Assembly: GCF_000760695.4 (NCBI RefSeq)
Contig: NZ_JHEG04000001.1
Coordinates: forward strand, 2,762,452-2,826,451
DNA: 64,000 nt
Source: Tolypothrix bouteillei VB521301
Lineage (GTDB): Bacteria > Cyanobacteriota > Cyanobacteriia > Cyanobacteriales > Nostocaceae
Reading direction: 5' to 3'
A model generated the notes under the pieces. The model worked only from the letters and a program-made list of their open reading frames with translations. It did no database searches and was not told the origin of the DNA. Below are positions 52,816-62,180 of this stretch, piece by piece. Position 1 is the stretch's first letter. Every line of letters begins with the position of its first letter. Made by a program: the position numbers and the translations under genes.

Positions 52816-52915
52816 GGTTACTCCTTAGGCTGCCGATTTATCAATAGTAAAACCAGAGTGTTCAATGTTTGCTGAAGAAAGCTCGCTAACTGCAAATCCA
52901 TCAGACCCCTGGAAT

Positions 52916-52958
52916 ATCCTAGAAACAGGACATTAGTGGATTTTGTATTTTTTACTAC
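52916..52958 (-). promoter_or_regulatory. NtcA-activated glnA promoter
   Basis: On the minus strand GTA-GTAAAAAA-TAC (52958-52945) is followed after 23 bases by TAGGAT (52921-52916). This matches the class II NtcA promoter rule GTA-N8-TAC-N22/24-TAN3T. Confidence 0.8.
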
Positions 52959-53004
52959 AAAATGCCATTAAGAAGCATGACATTTAACTTTTATTTAAAT
53001 AATG

Positions 53005-53143
53005 GGAATTGAGGATTGGGGATTGGGTAGACAAGGAAGATTTCTATTCTCTCTCCCCTGTCCGCCTTGTCCGCCTTATCCGCCTTATCCCTCCACTCCC
53101 CATCCCCTCTATTAAAAAAGTTCACCCCGCAGGGGGCAACTTT
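53005..53143. repeat. Low-complexity repeat and a minus-oriented hairpin between glnA and apcF
   Basis: GGATTGGGGATTGGG and CCTTGTCCGCCTTATCCGCC are typical scattered repeats. At 53118-53143 AAAGTTcACCCC pairs with GGGGGcAACTTT and is followed on the minus strand by a T-run, so it looks like a terminator, although no gene lies upstream of it on that strand. Confidence 0.6.
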
Positions 53144-53276
53144 GACATAGAATCCATAAATAGCGCACAGATTTTGTGCAGGGGCTTCTTTTAATAAGTG
53201 GCGCAAAAAGATACCGATTGCGAACAGCAATCAGATAAATATCAAACCATAATAGGATTGATTGGGAGAAAAAGGA

Positions 53277-53786
53277 ATGCGGGATGCAGTAACTAGCTTA
53301 ATTAAAAATTATGACGTTGCTGGACGGTATTTTGACCGGAATGCCATAGACAACCTCAAGTCGTATTTTGAAAGTGGAACAGCACGGGTTCAAGCTGCTG
53401 CGTCTATCAACTCAAATGCGGCGTCCATTGTCAAGCAGGCTGGTTCTAAATTATTTGAAGAACAACCTGAGTTGATTCGTCCGGGTGGAAACGCTTACAC
53501 AACTCGGCGTTATGCGGCTTGTCTTCGTGACATGGATTACTACCTGCGCTATGCTACCTATGCTCTCGTTGCTGGTAGTATGGATGTACTAGATGAGCGC
53601 GTTTTACAAGGATTGCGGGAAACTTACAATTCCTTGGGCGTTCCCATCGGTCCTACTGTTCGCGGTATCCAGATTATGAAGGATATTGTGAAGGAGCAAG
53701 TGGCTGCAACAGGTGTGAGTGATACTACCTTTTTAGATGAGCCATTTGACTACATGACTCGAGAGTTGAGCGAAAAAGATATCTAA
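53277..53786 (+). CDS. apcF: Allophycocyanin beta-18 subunit
   Basis: The start at 53277 (MRDAVTSLIKNYDVAGRYFD) lies five bases after GGAGAAAAAGGA and gives the usual 169-residue length. The phycocyanobilin-binding Cys82 (counting Met1; RYAACLRDMDYYLRY) and the methylated Asn of beta subunits (GGNAYTT) are present. ApcF replaces an ordinary ApcB in one trimer of the phycobilisome core and, with the core-membrane linker ApcE, helps pass energy to the photosystems. The gene is monocistronic here and divergent from glnA. Confidence 0.95.
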   Translation: MRDAVTSLIKNYDVAGRYFDRNAIDNLKSYFESGTARVQAAASINSNAASIVKQAGSKLFEEQPELIRPGGNAYTTRRYAACLRDMDYYLRYATYALVAGSMDVLDERVLQGLRETYNSLGVPIGPTVRGIQIMKDIVKEQVAATGVSDTTFLDEPFDYMTRELSEKDI

Positions 53787-53870
53787 ATGTTAGTGGTTAG
53801 TCGTTAGTAGTTAGTCGTTAGTAGCTGTAACATCAACCACTAACACCTAACCACTAACACCTAACCACTT
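53787..53870. repeat. Heptamer STRR between apcF and tlyA
   Basis: GTTAGTGGTTAGTCGTTAGT on one side and CACTAACACCTAACCACTAA on the other can form a long stem; the spacer is built entirely of these repeats. Confidence 0.8.
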
Positions 53871-53873
53871 ATT

Positions 53874-54716
53874 ATGACCAAATTGGTTAAGCAAAGACTT
53901 GATGTTTTATTGGTAGAACGTTCTTTGTGTTCGTCTCGTGCTTTAGCTCAACGCCTCATTCAAGCAGGGGAAGTTTTGGTCAATAGTGTTGTTGTTGACA
54001 AAGCTGGTACGGAAGTTGATGTTTCTGCTCAAATTCAGATAAAAGAGCGATCGCGTTTTGTTTCTCGAGGCGGAGAAAAGTTAGCTAAGGCAATAGAATT
54101 ATTTGCCATTCCTGTAGAAGGACGGATTTGTTTGGATGGTGGCATTTCTACAGGGGGTTTTACTGATTGTTTGCTGCAAGCAGGCGCAAAACGAGTTTAT
54201 GGGGTTGATGTTGGCTACGGACAAGTTGATTGGCGCTTGCGAAATGATTCCCGAGTGATTTTGAAGGAACGTACAAATTTACGGTATTTGACAAAAGATG
54301 AGTTATATGGTGATGAGTCGGTTGCTGATTTGGCAGTTTTGGATGTGTCGTTTATTTCGTTAACCAAAATTTTGGCTGCTCTGTGGCACTTACTGCAAGA
54401 CCCCCGTGAAATCGTTTTGTTGGTCAAGCCTCAGTTTGAGGTGGGAAAAGACCGTGTTGGGAAAAAGGGTGTTGTGCGCGACCCTAAAGACCAAGCAAAC
54501 GCTATATTTCAAGTGCTGCAAACAGCGCAGGAGTTGGGATGGCAATACAAAGGTTTAACTTGGTCGCCAATTACCGGTCCTGCAGGAAATATTGAGTACT
54601 TGTTGTGGTTGGGAATGGAAAGTGAAGCACAACCACTAGATCTAAATGCGATCGCCCAAATGACTTGCTTGGCACAAAAAGCAGTCACCATTCAGAAGGC
54701 AGAAGGCAGAGGGTAG
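53874..54716 (+). CDS. tlyA: TlyA-family RNA 2'-O-methyltransferase (hemolysin-A-like)
   Basis: The 280-residue protein has an S4 RNA-binding domain (residues 4-65, QRLDVLLVERSLCSSRALAQ) and an FtsJ/RrmJ-like methyltransferase with LDGGISTGGFTDCLLQAGA (SAM loop), VYGVDVGYGQVDWRL, VLDVSFISL and LLVKPQFEVGKD. TlyA proteins methylate cytidines of 16S/23S rRNA in bacteria where it has been tested. The C-terminal AVTIQKAEGRG reads into CAGAAGGCAGAAGGCAGAGG repeat DNA, so the end of the protein may be newly acquired. Confidence 0.9.
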   Translation: MTKLVKQRLDVLLVERSLCSSRALAQRLIQAGEVLVNSVVVDKAGTEVDVSAQIQIKERSRFVSRGGEKLAKAIELFAIPVEGRICLDGGISTGGFTDCLLQAGAKRVYGVDVGYGQVDWRLRNDSRVILKERTNLRYLTKDELYGDESVADLAVLDVSFISLTKILAALWHLLQDPREIVLLVKPQFEVGKDRVGKKGVVRDPKDQANAIFQVLQTAQELGWQYKGLTWSPITGPAGNIEYLLWLGMESEAQPLDLNAIAQMTCLAQKAVTIQKAEGRG

Positions 54717-54847
54717 AGGGCAGAAGGAAGTGACTCTCTATAATTTTCTTTTTGTAAATTTTATTTTTCTCTACTGAGAAAAAGCTTTACACTAATTTTG
54801 TAAACTTGGAAACAAATTTACAATTCTCTAGTATTAGAAAAAACATT

Positions 54848-55060
54848 ATGAATACCGAAGATAGAGCACGGGAATTAATGGCACAGCAACGCCATCATGA
54901 AGAAAATTTACAAGATGCCATGCGAAATCGTACTGAAGCAGAAGTTCACGATTTTCCGGCGGAAACTGCTACCCAAGAAGAGGCGAGAGAATTACTAGCA
55001 CAGCAACGCCATTATGAGGAACACTTGCAGGAGACTATGCGAAATCGGGCAGAATCTTAA
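54848..55060 (+). CDS. Small protein with two tandem IF7-like segments
   Basis: The 70-residue protein from the ATG at 54848 (an upstream in-frame ATG at 54806 seems less likely) has two copies of a ~28-residue unit: EDRARELMAQQRHHEENLQD and EEARELLAQQRHYEEHLQET, each ending in AMRNR or TMRNR. The first copy lines up with IF7 (gifA product) at Met1, Thr3, Ala7, Arg8, Leu10, Met11, Met25 and Arg28, but the rest is acidic instead of basic and Arg21 is absent. It may be a paralogue of IF7, a decoy or an unrelated helical protein. It lies 3.7 kb from gifA. Confidence 0.6.
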   Translation: MNTEDRARELMAQQRHHEENLQDAMRNRTEAEVHDFPAETATQEEARELLAQQRHYEEHLQETMRNRAES

Positions 55061-55248
55061 GTAAAACTTGCGTCTAACTCAGAAAAAATTTGCCTCAGGT
55101 TATGGGTATCGTTTCTAACTGTGTTACAAAAGGATAAGCGAGCAAGCAACTTTTTCACCTTTGACAATGGCAAAACTGAGTAGCATATTGCACCACAGGA
55201 AAGATTGTATCAAGAGCCTTGTATGCTTCTCCATGAGGAGTGCTTGAG

Positions 55249-57735
55249 ATGGGGCAAAAGCAAATCAAGTTTCTTGGCAGTCCATTCACTGGTGACGGAC
55301 AGATGGGTGTTTTGATGCGTCAGTTTGACTGGGCAAACACTGTGCTTGGTCCTGTCAAACATTGGTCTCAAAGCTTACGTACAGCTGTTAGTATTTTGCT
55401 CAACTGTCCGCATCCCATGTTTGTTTGTTGGGGACGTGAGTTTATTATTCTTTACAATGATGCGTATGTTCCATTAATTGCAAATAAGCATCCTCACGCA
55501 CTCGGTCAAAAAATTCCTCACGTTCTACCAGAACTTTGGTCTGTCATGAGACCGATAGTTCAAGAAATCACGAACACCAGAGAGCCCGTGTCTTCTCAAG
55601 AAATACAATTGTTTGCAGACCTCAAGGGCTATTTAGAGGAGATTTACGTGACTTTCTCCTGCAATCCTATCTGTCATGAAAGCGGTGATATAGAAGGTAT
55701 TTTTGTTAATTGTACGGCAATAACCCCAACAGCGATCGCTCAAAATGGTACCGGCTTTCTTCTAAAAGAAATCAGAGAATGCGCTCCCTTGACGCTATGC
55801 GATCGCAAGCCAATCGAAACATTGTCGCTTGACAGTGAAGAGCGATTGCGATTGGCGCTCGAAGGAGCAGATTTGGGAATGTGGGATTATGACTTGATAA
55901 CAGGACAATTGCTCTGGTCAAATCGCTGTAAAGCCATGTTTGGGTTAAATCTTGACACCAAGATGAGCTATGAGGTGTTCATTAATACCATACATCCACA
56001 GGATCGCCTACGGGTGGAGCAAGCTATACAGCAAGCTATTACAGGACAAAGCAAATACAACGTTGAGTGTCGTGTTCTTTGGGCAGATGGAAACGCTCAT
56101 TGGCTTGCATTTCGGGGACATGCTTACCAAGATGAGAATGGCACTCCGGTTCGCATGGCTGGCGTGGTGTTAAATATTACTGCACGAAAATCTGTAGAGC
56201 AACAACTATACCAAAGTCAAGCGCATTTAGCAATGGCTCAACGGGTCGCCCAAGTAGGGAGTTGGGAGTTTGATATAGAGACACAGAAAGTAAGTTGGTC
56301 AGAAATTACGTTTCTCCATTGGGGAATTGACCCAGAGCGAGGCGAACCAACTTACCTCGAACTACTCGAAAGAGTTTATCCTGAAGATCGCGAAATTTTG
56401 CAAAAATCAGTTGAACGAGCCATTGTTGAAGGTGTTGCTTATGCTTTTGATATGAGGATTTTCCTAAATGATGGTTCGATTCGATATCTCGATTCCCGTG
56501 GAGAACCGATATTTAACGAGAAAGGACAAGCAATCAAACTGATTGGAACATCACTCGATATTACCGAGCGCAAACAGACTGAGTTAGCTTTGCAACAGGC
56601 AAAAGAAGCAGCAGAAACAGCGAGTCAGCTTAAGGATGAATTCCTAACTATACTCTCTCACGAACTCCGTTCTCCACTCAATCCAATACTAGCTTGGTCC
56701 CAGGTTTTGCGATCGCGGAAGTTGAATGAAGCAACCACGGAGCGAGCCTTGGAGACAATTGAACGGAATGCCAAATTACAGACTCAACTTATTGACGATT
56801 TACTAGATATGTCTCGTATTCTTCAAGGTAAGTTGAACTTAAATATTAAACCAGTAAACTTAGTTTTTATTATTAAAAACACGGTTGAATTGATTCGTCA
56901 GCTTGCTGAAGCTAAAGGCATTCAAATTCAAACTGTATTGGACTTGAAAACTTGTCAAATTGAGGGAGACTCAACCCGGTTACAACAAATTATTTGGAAT
57001 TTGCTTTCAAATGCCATCAAATTCACACCTGAAGGAGGACAGGTTACGGTTAACTTAGAATATTTAGACTCTTATGCCCAAATTCAAGTCCGCGATACAG
57101 GACAAGGTATCAGCCCCGAATTTCTCCCTCACGTTTTTGAACGCTTCCGTCAAGAAAGTACCTCTACAACCAGAAAATATAGTGGATTGGGACTTGGATT
57201 GTCCATTGTTCGCCATTTAACAAAACTACACGGCGGTTCCGTACAAGCAGAAAGCCCAGGACTCGGTTTGGGAGCAACATTTACAGTCGAGTTACCCTTG
57301 ATAGTGACCGATTCCAAAGAAACTGCCAAGGAAGAACAAATTAAGACACAAATGAATTTTAACGGTCTGCGTGTTTTGATTGTTGATGATGAAGTCGATT
57401 TACGGGAACTGATAGCCGAGTTATTGGAGGATTTAGGAGCTACTGTCACTGTCGCATCATCAGCACCCGAAGCGCTGAGAGTGTTCGAGCAACAAACACC
57501 AGATCTCCTGCTTTCTGATATTGGTATGCCTGAGATGGATGGGTATATGCTAATACGTCAGATCAGACTTTTGCCATCAGAACGGGGAGGAAAAATACCA
57601 GCCATTGCTCTGACTGCTTACGCTGAAGATTGCAACCGGGAGAAAGCGATCGCAGCAGGATTTCAAATGCATATTGCCAAGCCAGTAGAATTACGCGTAT
57701 TGCTTGAAGCAATTGCAACTTTAGTAGGGCGATAG
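55249..57735 (+). CDS. Hybrid sensor histidine kinase with PAS domains and C-terminal receiver
   Basis: The ATG at 55249 follows GAGGAG by 8 bases and is preferred to the GTG at 55240. The 828-residue soluble protein has an N-terminal PAS-like region (WANTVLGPVKHWSQSLRTAV), two PAS/PAC units (~200-320 and ~330-450, with LFEGADLGMWDYD-like and VAQVGSWEFDIE starts), HisKA with the phosphoacceptor His471 (ILSHELRSPLNPI), HATPase (NLLSNAIKFTPEGG, DTGQGISPEF, GLGLGLSIVRHL) and a receiver with phosphoacceptor Asp757 (LLLSDIGMPEMDGY). The cue is unknown. It lies directly upstream of the P450 gene on the same strand. Confidence 0.9.
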   Translation: MGQKQIKFLGSPFTGDGQMGVLMRQFDWANTVLGPVKHWSQSLRTAVSILLNCPHPMFVCWGREFIILYNDAYVPLIANKHPHALGQKIPHVLPELWSVMRPIVQEITNTREPVSSQEIQLFADLKGYLEEIYVTFSCNPICHESGDIEGIFVNCTAITPTAIAQNGTGFLLKEIRECAPLTLCDRKPIETLSLDSEERLRLALEGADLGMWDYDLITGQLLWSNRCKAMFGLNLDTKMSYEVFINTIHPQDRLRVEQAIQQAITGQSKYNVECRVLWADGNAHWLAFRGHAYQDENGTPVRMAGVVLNITARKSVEQQLYQSQAHLAMAQRVAQVGSWEFDIETQKVSWSEITFLHWGIDPERGEPTYLELLERVYPEDREILQKSVERAIVEGVAYAFDMRIFLNDGSIRYLDSRGEPIFNEKGQAIKLIGTSLDITERKQTELALQQAKEAAETASQLKDEFLTILSHELRSPLNPILAWSQVLRSRKLNEATTERALETIERNAKLQTQLIDDLLDMSRILQGKLNLNIKPVNLVFIIKNTVELIRQLAEAKGIQIQTVLDLKTCQIEGDSTRLQQIIWNLLSNAIKFTPEGGQVTVNLEYLDSYAQIQVRDTGQGISPEFLPHVFERFRQESTSTTRKYSGLGLGLSIVRHLTKLHGGSVQAESPGLGLGATFTVELPLIVTDSKETAKEEQIKTQMNFNGLRVLIVDDEVDLRELIAELLEDLGATVTVASSAPEALRVFEQQTPDLLLSDIGMPEMDGYMLIRQIRLLPSERGGKIPAIALTAYAEDCNREKAIAAGFQMHIAKPVELRVLLEAIATLVGR

Positions 57736-57827
57736 TTGTCAGGAAATGAAAAATGGCTCAAGTGCCTTCTTCAAAACTCAAAAAAATTTGTTTTACTACA
57801 GTTAAGTGATAGCAATAATGAAGTGCC

Positions 57828-59174
57828 ATGTTGAGTCAATTACCAAACCGCATCACCAGTTCCTCTTGGTGGCAACTTATGAATTGGATTGCCGATCCAC
57901 TCGGATTTCAGGACAGATACAGCCAGAAATATGGAGATATTTTTACCATGGAGCTCGGTGGGCTCGGAAGCTATGTCCTCGTTGGTAATCCCCAAGTAAT
58001 TCAAGAGATTTTTAATCAAGATAGCAAAAATTTTGATGTGGGACGTGGAAACGCACTCGCAAAACCTATTATCGGGAAAAACTCTTTGATGTTGTTCGAC
58101 GGCGATCGCCATCGACGAGAACGAAAATTATTAATGCCTCCCTTTCATGGGGAACGCTTACCAATTTACGCCAAGCAAATTTGCCACTTGACAGAACAGG
58201 TTGCGAGCCAGTGGCTTGTCGGTCAGGCTTTTGTCGCTCGGACTGCCATGCAAAAGATTAGTCTGGAGGTGATATTGCAAATCGTCTTTGGTTTGAGCGA
58301 AGGGGAACGCTATCAACAACTTAAACCCCTACTGACTGATTGGCTCAATATGACCGATTCTCCGCTCCGCTCCAGCATGCTATTTTTACGGTTCTTACAA
58401 CAAGATTGGGGAACTTGGACTCCTTGGGGACGCATGAAATTGCGACAGCGCCAAGTTCACGACCTACTGATTGCAGAAATTGAGGAAAGAAGAACGCAGG
58501 GAAATTCAGGGCGTGGCGATATTCTCAGCCTGATGATGGCAGCACGGGACGACCAAGGTCAACCAATGAGCAATGAAGAATTGCAAGATGAACTGCTAAC
58601 AATTTTATTTGCCGGACACGAAACAACTGCCACAACACTTGCTTGGGCTTTCTATCAAATTCACCAACATCCAAACGTTCTGGAAAAATTGCTACAGGAA
58701 CTAGACAGTTTGGGAGAAAGTTCAAACCCCATGGAAATCGCTCAGCTTCCCTATTTAACTGCGGTGTGTCAGGAAATACTGCGAATGTATCCTGTCCTTC
58801 CCGTACTTTTTCCACGCATTGCCAAATCACCTATAAAAATTGGGGGATATCATTTTGATGCTGAGACAACCCTAATGCCAAGTATTTACCTCGTCCATTA
58901 TCGAGAAGATTTATATCCTAATGCCCGACAGTTTAAACCAGAACGCTTTCTTGAGCGCCAGTATTCTAGGAGTGAATATTTTCCTTTTGGCGGTGGAAGT
59001 CGGCACTGTTTGGGATATGCTTTAGCTCAGTTAGAAATGAAACTTGTTATCGCAACGATTTTATCAAAGTATCAACTTGCCAATGCGGACGATAAACCAG
59101 TTAAAGTTCAACGTCGCGGATTTACCCTTGCTCCTATAGGTGGGGTTCGGATGGTGATGACTGGAAAACGGTAA
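57828..59174 (+). CDS. Cytochrome P450
   Basis: The 448-residue protein has the heme-binding loop [20 protein letters not shown] with Cys394, the I-helix oxygen motif [14 protein letters not shown], the K-helix EILRMYP and the PERF motif [11 protein letters not shown]. It resembles the CYP110 family of filamentous cyanobacteria, which oxidise fatty acids, terpenes or alkanes, but the substrate cannot be read from the sequence. It lies 92 bp after the hybrid kinase gene and converges with the GTPase gene. Confidence 0.92.
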   Translation: MLSQLPNRITSSSWWQLMNWIADPLGFQDRYSQKYGDIFTMELGGLGSYVLVGNPQVIQEIFNQDSKNFDVGRGNALAKPIIGKNSLMLFDGDRHRRERKLLMPPFHGERLPIYAKQICHLTEQVASQWLVGQAFVARTAMQKISLEVILQIVFGLSEGERYQQLKPLLTDWLNMTDSPLRSSMLFLRFLQQDWGTWTPWGRMKLRQRQVHDLLIAEIEERRTQGNSGRGDILSLMMAARDDQGQPMSNEELQDELLTILFAGHETTATTLAWAFYQIHQHPNVLEKLLQELDSLGESSNPMEIAQLPYLTAVCQEILRMYPVLPVLFPRIAKSPIKIGGYHFDAETTLMPSIYLVHYREDLYPNARQFKPERFLERQYSRSEYFPFGGGSRHCLGYALAQLEMKLVIATILSKYQLANADDKPVKVQRRGFTLAPIGGVRMVMTGKR

Positions 59175-59211
59175 CCGGGCGAAGAGAGCAGACTTTTTGA
59201 TTTGGAAGCCG

Positions 59212-60570
59212 TCATAACTCGCGATTGAGCAAACCTAGCTCCTGTTGCAATCGATACAAGATTGTATTCTGTTCCACTTCCGAGAGAATTTCTTGAATCA
59301 CCGTACTTGCTCCCAACTGTCCCCAAGAACAGCCTCTTTCCAAGTACACTTGTGCTGCTTTCCCCACAGCGTATGCTCCATAACCGGCAATACCTGCTTG
59401 AGCGATCGCCGATCCAGCGTAAGCAGTTACATTTATGGGATTGTCTCCTGAAGCAATAGCAGTTGCACTTTTGCCCAAACCCAAAAGCACGCTACTGCCT
59501 ATTTCACCTAGCAACAAACCACCAGAACTGAATAAAATTGTTTTTAAAACTTTCCCGGCTTCATAACCCGTCATGGGCAAACCATAAAGGCGTGCGAGCG
59601 AGCGAATTAAAGCCAAATCCGCAATAGTTCCACCAAGAATATCTAAAAAGGCAATAGGATTGAGACCAACAGTTAAAGCTTTGTATTTGGTATACCGCCA
59701 AATCAGATCTTCTGCTTCTTCCTGACGTAATTTGATGGTTTTTTCTGCGATCGCTTCTTCTGCATCCCGTGCTTGAATCAGTGCATTTAGAGCCAGAAGA
59801 GAACGCCCTTCACGGTTGAGGATTTTCAAAATTGTTTCTTTAAGTTCTTCTATTTGTGGTGGTGGAGTTTCCCATTCTTGCGTGACTCTACCATCTGTCC
59901 ACTCCACGCGAACTTCCATTGGTGCGGGTTCTGCAGCCACCATAACAATTTCATCAGGTTGCAAAGGAGCGTTCTGAAAGCTTCCGCTACCCAACTGTTG
60001 CAAATTCTTATAAATCGTTTGTTTGTCTGTATCCGGGTACAAATCTATCTTATTGAAGACCAAAATTAAAGGTTTTTGTGATTGTCTTAATTTGCACAAT
60101 GCTTGATATTCAGTACGAGTAATATCACCTGAGACAACAAACAAAATCAAATCGGCTTGCTGAGACACTTCCCGTGCCATTTGTGCCCGTAATTCCCCCT
60201 CTATTTCATCCAATCCTGGTGTATCAATTAACTCTACTTGTACTTTCCCCCCTGGATTCCAATGTACGGAACGGGGGTATTGTGTTACCCCATTCAAGGG
60301 ACCTGTTTGCAAAATCTTTTGTCCTAGCAAAGCATTTAGGACTGCTGACTTACCGCGACTAACCAAACCAAAAGCAGCGATGCGAATCACATTGTTGTCC
60401 AATTTGTTGAGAGTTGAGGTCAAGATTTCTAACTCTGGTTTTACCAACCCTGCTAATTGCGACTTTGATTGTGACTGTCCGGCTTTACGAAGATGTCCAT
60501 ACCAAGAGAGTGCTTGTCTGAGACTAGCACGAGCGCGATTTAAGTGAGTTTCCTGTTGATTCTTTGACAC
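59212..60570 (-). CDS. Dynamin/Era-like GTPase with a membrane-associated DUF697-type region
   Basis: The 452-residue protein has a GTPase domain with G1 GLVSRGKS (68-75), G3 DTPGLDEIEGE, and G4 NKID. A long helical region follows, containing two hydrophobic segments near 310-400 (GLNPIAFLDILGGTIADLAL and ILFSSGGLLLGEIGSSVLLG), as in the DUF697 GTPases. Such proteins may act on membranes or in ribosome/cell-envelope assembly; the role is unknown. The product lacks a signal peptide and is transcribed toward the P450 gene. Confidence 0.82.
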   Translation of the reverse strand: MSKNQQETHLNRARASLRQALSWYGHLRKAGQSQSKSQLAGLVKPELEILTSTLNKLDNNVIRIAAFGLVSRGKSAVLNALLGQKILQTGPLNGVTQYPRSVHWNPGGKVQVELIDTPGLDEIEGELRAQMAREVSQQADLILFVVSGDITRTEYQALCKLRQSQKPLILVFNKIDLYPDTDKQTIYKNLQQLGSGSFQNAPLQPDEIVMVAAEPAPMEVRVEWTDGRVTQEWETPPPQIEELKETILKILNREGRSLLALNALIQARDAEEAIAEKTIKLRQEEAEDLIWRYTKYKALTVGLNPIAFLDILGGTIADLALIRSLARLYGLPMTGYEAGKVLKTILFSSGGLLLGEIGSSVLLGLGKSATAIASGDNPINVTAYAGSAIAQAGIAGYGAYAVGKAAQVYLERGCSWGQLGASTVIQEILSEVEQNTILYRLQQELGLLNREL

Positions 60571-60891
60571 TGCAATTGGGATTGGCGATTGGGGATTGGC
60601 GATTGGGGATTGGCAATGAATTTTTCAGTTCCCACTTTTTACGCACTATTTTTAAGATAGTAGGTAATTAGGTAAGAGAGCAACTCATGGCAGTGAAAGA
60701 CATATAGGATAGGCAATGACCCAACCCTCTGTTTTCACGACAGTCGCAATGAAAGAATTTCATCACCAATCATGCAAATCCCTCTTTCTCACTCCCTTTT
60801 TCAATACAGAGCCTCAATACTTTCATTTACAGGCTCCGCCTGAGGACGAGAAATGCTTGGAAAAGCCTACATTTCTTGACAGAATTTAACT
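60571..60891. other. Intergenic region with a tandem repeat
   Basis: GGATTGGCGATTGG is repeated almost exactly three times at about 60578-60618, directly before the GTPase start. The remainder holds no gene; a short GC-rich palindrome CAGGCTCCGCCTG lies near 60830. Confidence 0.6.
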
Positions 60892-61302
60892 TTATCCTTC
60901 TGTAGAAAGTTCTTCTACTTCAAATCTCCACACTATTCCTCTATCTGTAGGACGTTGAATGCAGATTTTGGAATTGTTTGACAGTAGCTTTAAGCGTTCG
61001 AGAAATTGGGGAAGAGTTTCGACAATCTGCGGATAACTATCCATGTCATGACAAAGAATTACCAATGTCATAGTTCCGGAGATCGTTTCAACGTACCACT
61101 GAGTAAGTGATAGCAAAGCCTGCTGTGTGGAGTCGCAGAGTTCGTAGAAGCGGTTCCTAGAAACTTGTTCTAGGTGCCTGTGCAATAATTCATCAAATAA
61201 TGTAACCTCGACAGGAGGCATATCATCTGGAGGAAGAAAGGGTAGATCCATCATGAAATCCTTCCAGTATTCATTGAAGTGCAAGATTGAGCTTTTTATC
61301 AC
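60892..61302 (-). CDS. Hypothetical protein
   Basis: This is a 136-residue frame; starts at MMDLPFLPPDD (16 residues in) are also possible. It contains VEVTLFDELLHRHLEQVSRN, LLSLTQWYVETISGTMTLVI and a C-terminal IVWRFEVEELSTEG. No signal peptide, membrane helix or known motif is seen. Codon use is like that of its neighbours. Confidence 0.55.
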   Translation of the reverse strand: MIKSSILHFNEYWKDFMMDLPFLPPDDMPPVEVTLFDELLHRHLEQVSRNRFYELCDSTQQALLSLTQWYVETISGTMTLVILCHDMDSYPQIVETLPQFLERLKLLSNNSKICIQRPTDRGIVWRFEVEELSTEG

Positions 61303-61516
61303 CTTCGAGTTTTTATCAAATTTAAAACTCCTTGAAGAGGAATGATTGAAAGTTGCTTAGCCCCTAAATGGCACAGTAGCCGTATACTAACTATCAAATC
61401 TAAAATTTTCAACTTAATCTGTACGAACGCTTACATTTCACAAATTTAGTTGGTACGCTAGCATAACATAATGAACTATAATATTCTCTATTTTCATAGT
61501 TTGAATTGAGAAACCC

Positions 61517-61891
61517 TTGCTTAAAAGTATTATTTCTATCTCCTTATTTTACTTACTTGTAGCTTGCAATACTAGTACAAATGAGCAACGTTTTCAAAAT
61601 TGTTCCTATCTTAAAGAAAAGCTAGGCAAAATTGTACTCGATTTTCAGAAGAAGCACGATCGCATCCCCTCTTCGTTTGAAGAAGCACATAAAGATACCC
61701 AAGTCATTCTTCCCAATCGCGGGGATGCATTTGGTAATCCCCTAATTTATCGCAAGACGGGAGAAAAATCTTTCTACTTTCTCTCTTATGGAGTCAACGG
61801 GAAGTTAGAAAATGGTCAAGGGGATGATTTAAAAGTTACTTATGATAAGCATTGGCAAACTTCATGCGTTGAATTGCGATCGCAATTCTGA
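61517..61891 (+). CDS. Small lipoprotein with a pseudopilin (GspG)-like C-terminal domain
   Basis: The 124-residue protein begins at a TTG codon; no ATG fits the signal. The leader SIISISLFYLLVAC ends in a lipobox with Cys17. The C-terminal part (HDRIPSSFEEA, GDAFGNPLIYRKTGEKSFYF, LSYGVNGKLENGQGDDLKV) resembles the C-terminal calcium-binding domain of type II secretion major pseudopilins, but the pseudopilin N-terminal helix is replaced by a lipid anchor. It probably sits on the periplasmic face. Confidence 0.65.
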   Translation: MLKSIISISLFYLLVACNTSTNEQRFQNCSYLKEKLGKIVLDFQKKHDRIPSSFEEAHKDTQVILPNRGDAFGNPLIYRKTGEKSFYFLSYGVNGKLENGQGDDLKVTYDKHWQTSCVELRSQF

Positions 61892-62180
61892 GTCGAGCCG
61901 CTTTCAATAATTTTGTTTTATAAAAATCGCTTAGTTTATTTAAAAAAAATATTAATGTATTGGAAACAAACAACTATCTCTTACGTCTAACATAAAAAAT
62001 CCACCATTATTCCCAGATAAAGGAATGATGGAGGATATGCTAGATTCTGCAAAGAAAAAAAGAAATAGAGAATTGGTAGCTGCACTATTGGCGGTAAAAT
62101 CTTGAGTTTAAAGCATCATTAAAACTAGTTTGGAGGCAAAAAGGTAAAAGACAACTATGTTTTGCTGCACTTTAGTTGTT

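Noticed and set aside
51901..52875. 324-codon open frame on the plus strand across glnA
   Set aside because: It is the antisense frame of a highly conserved gene; long antisense frames arise from codon bias, and its sequence matches nothing I know.
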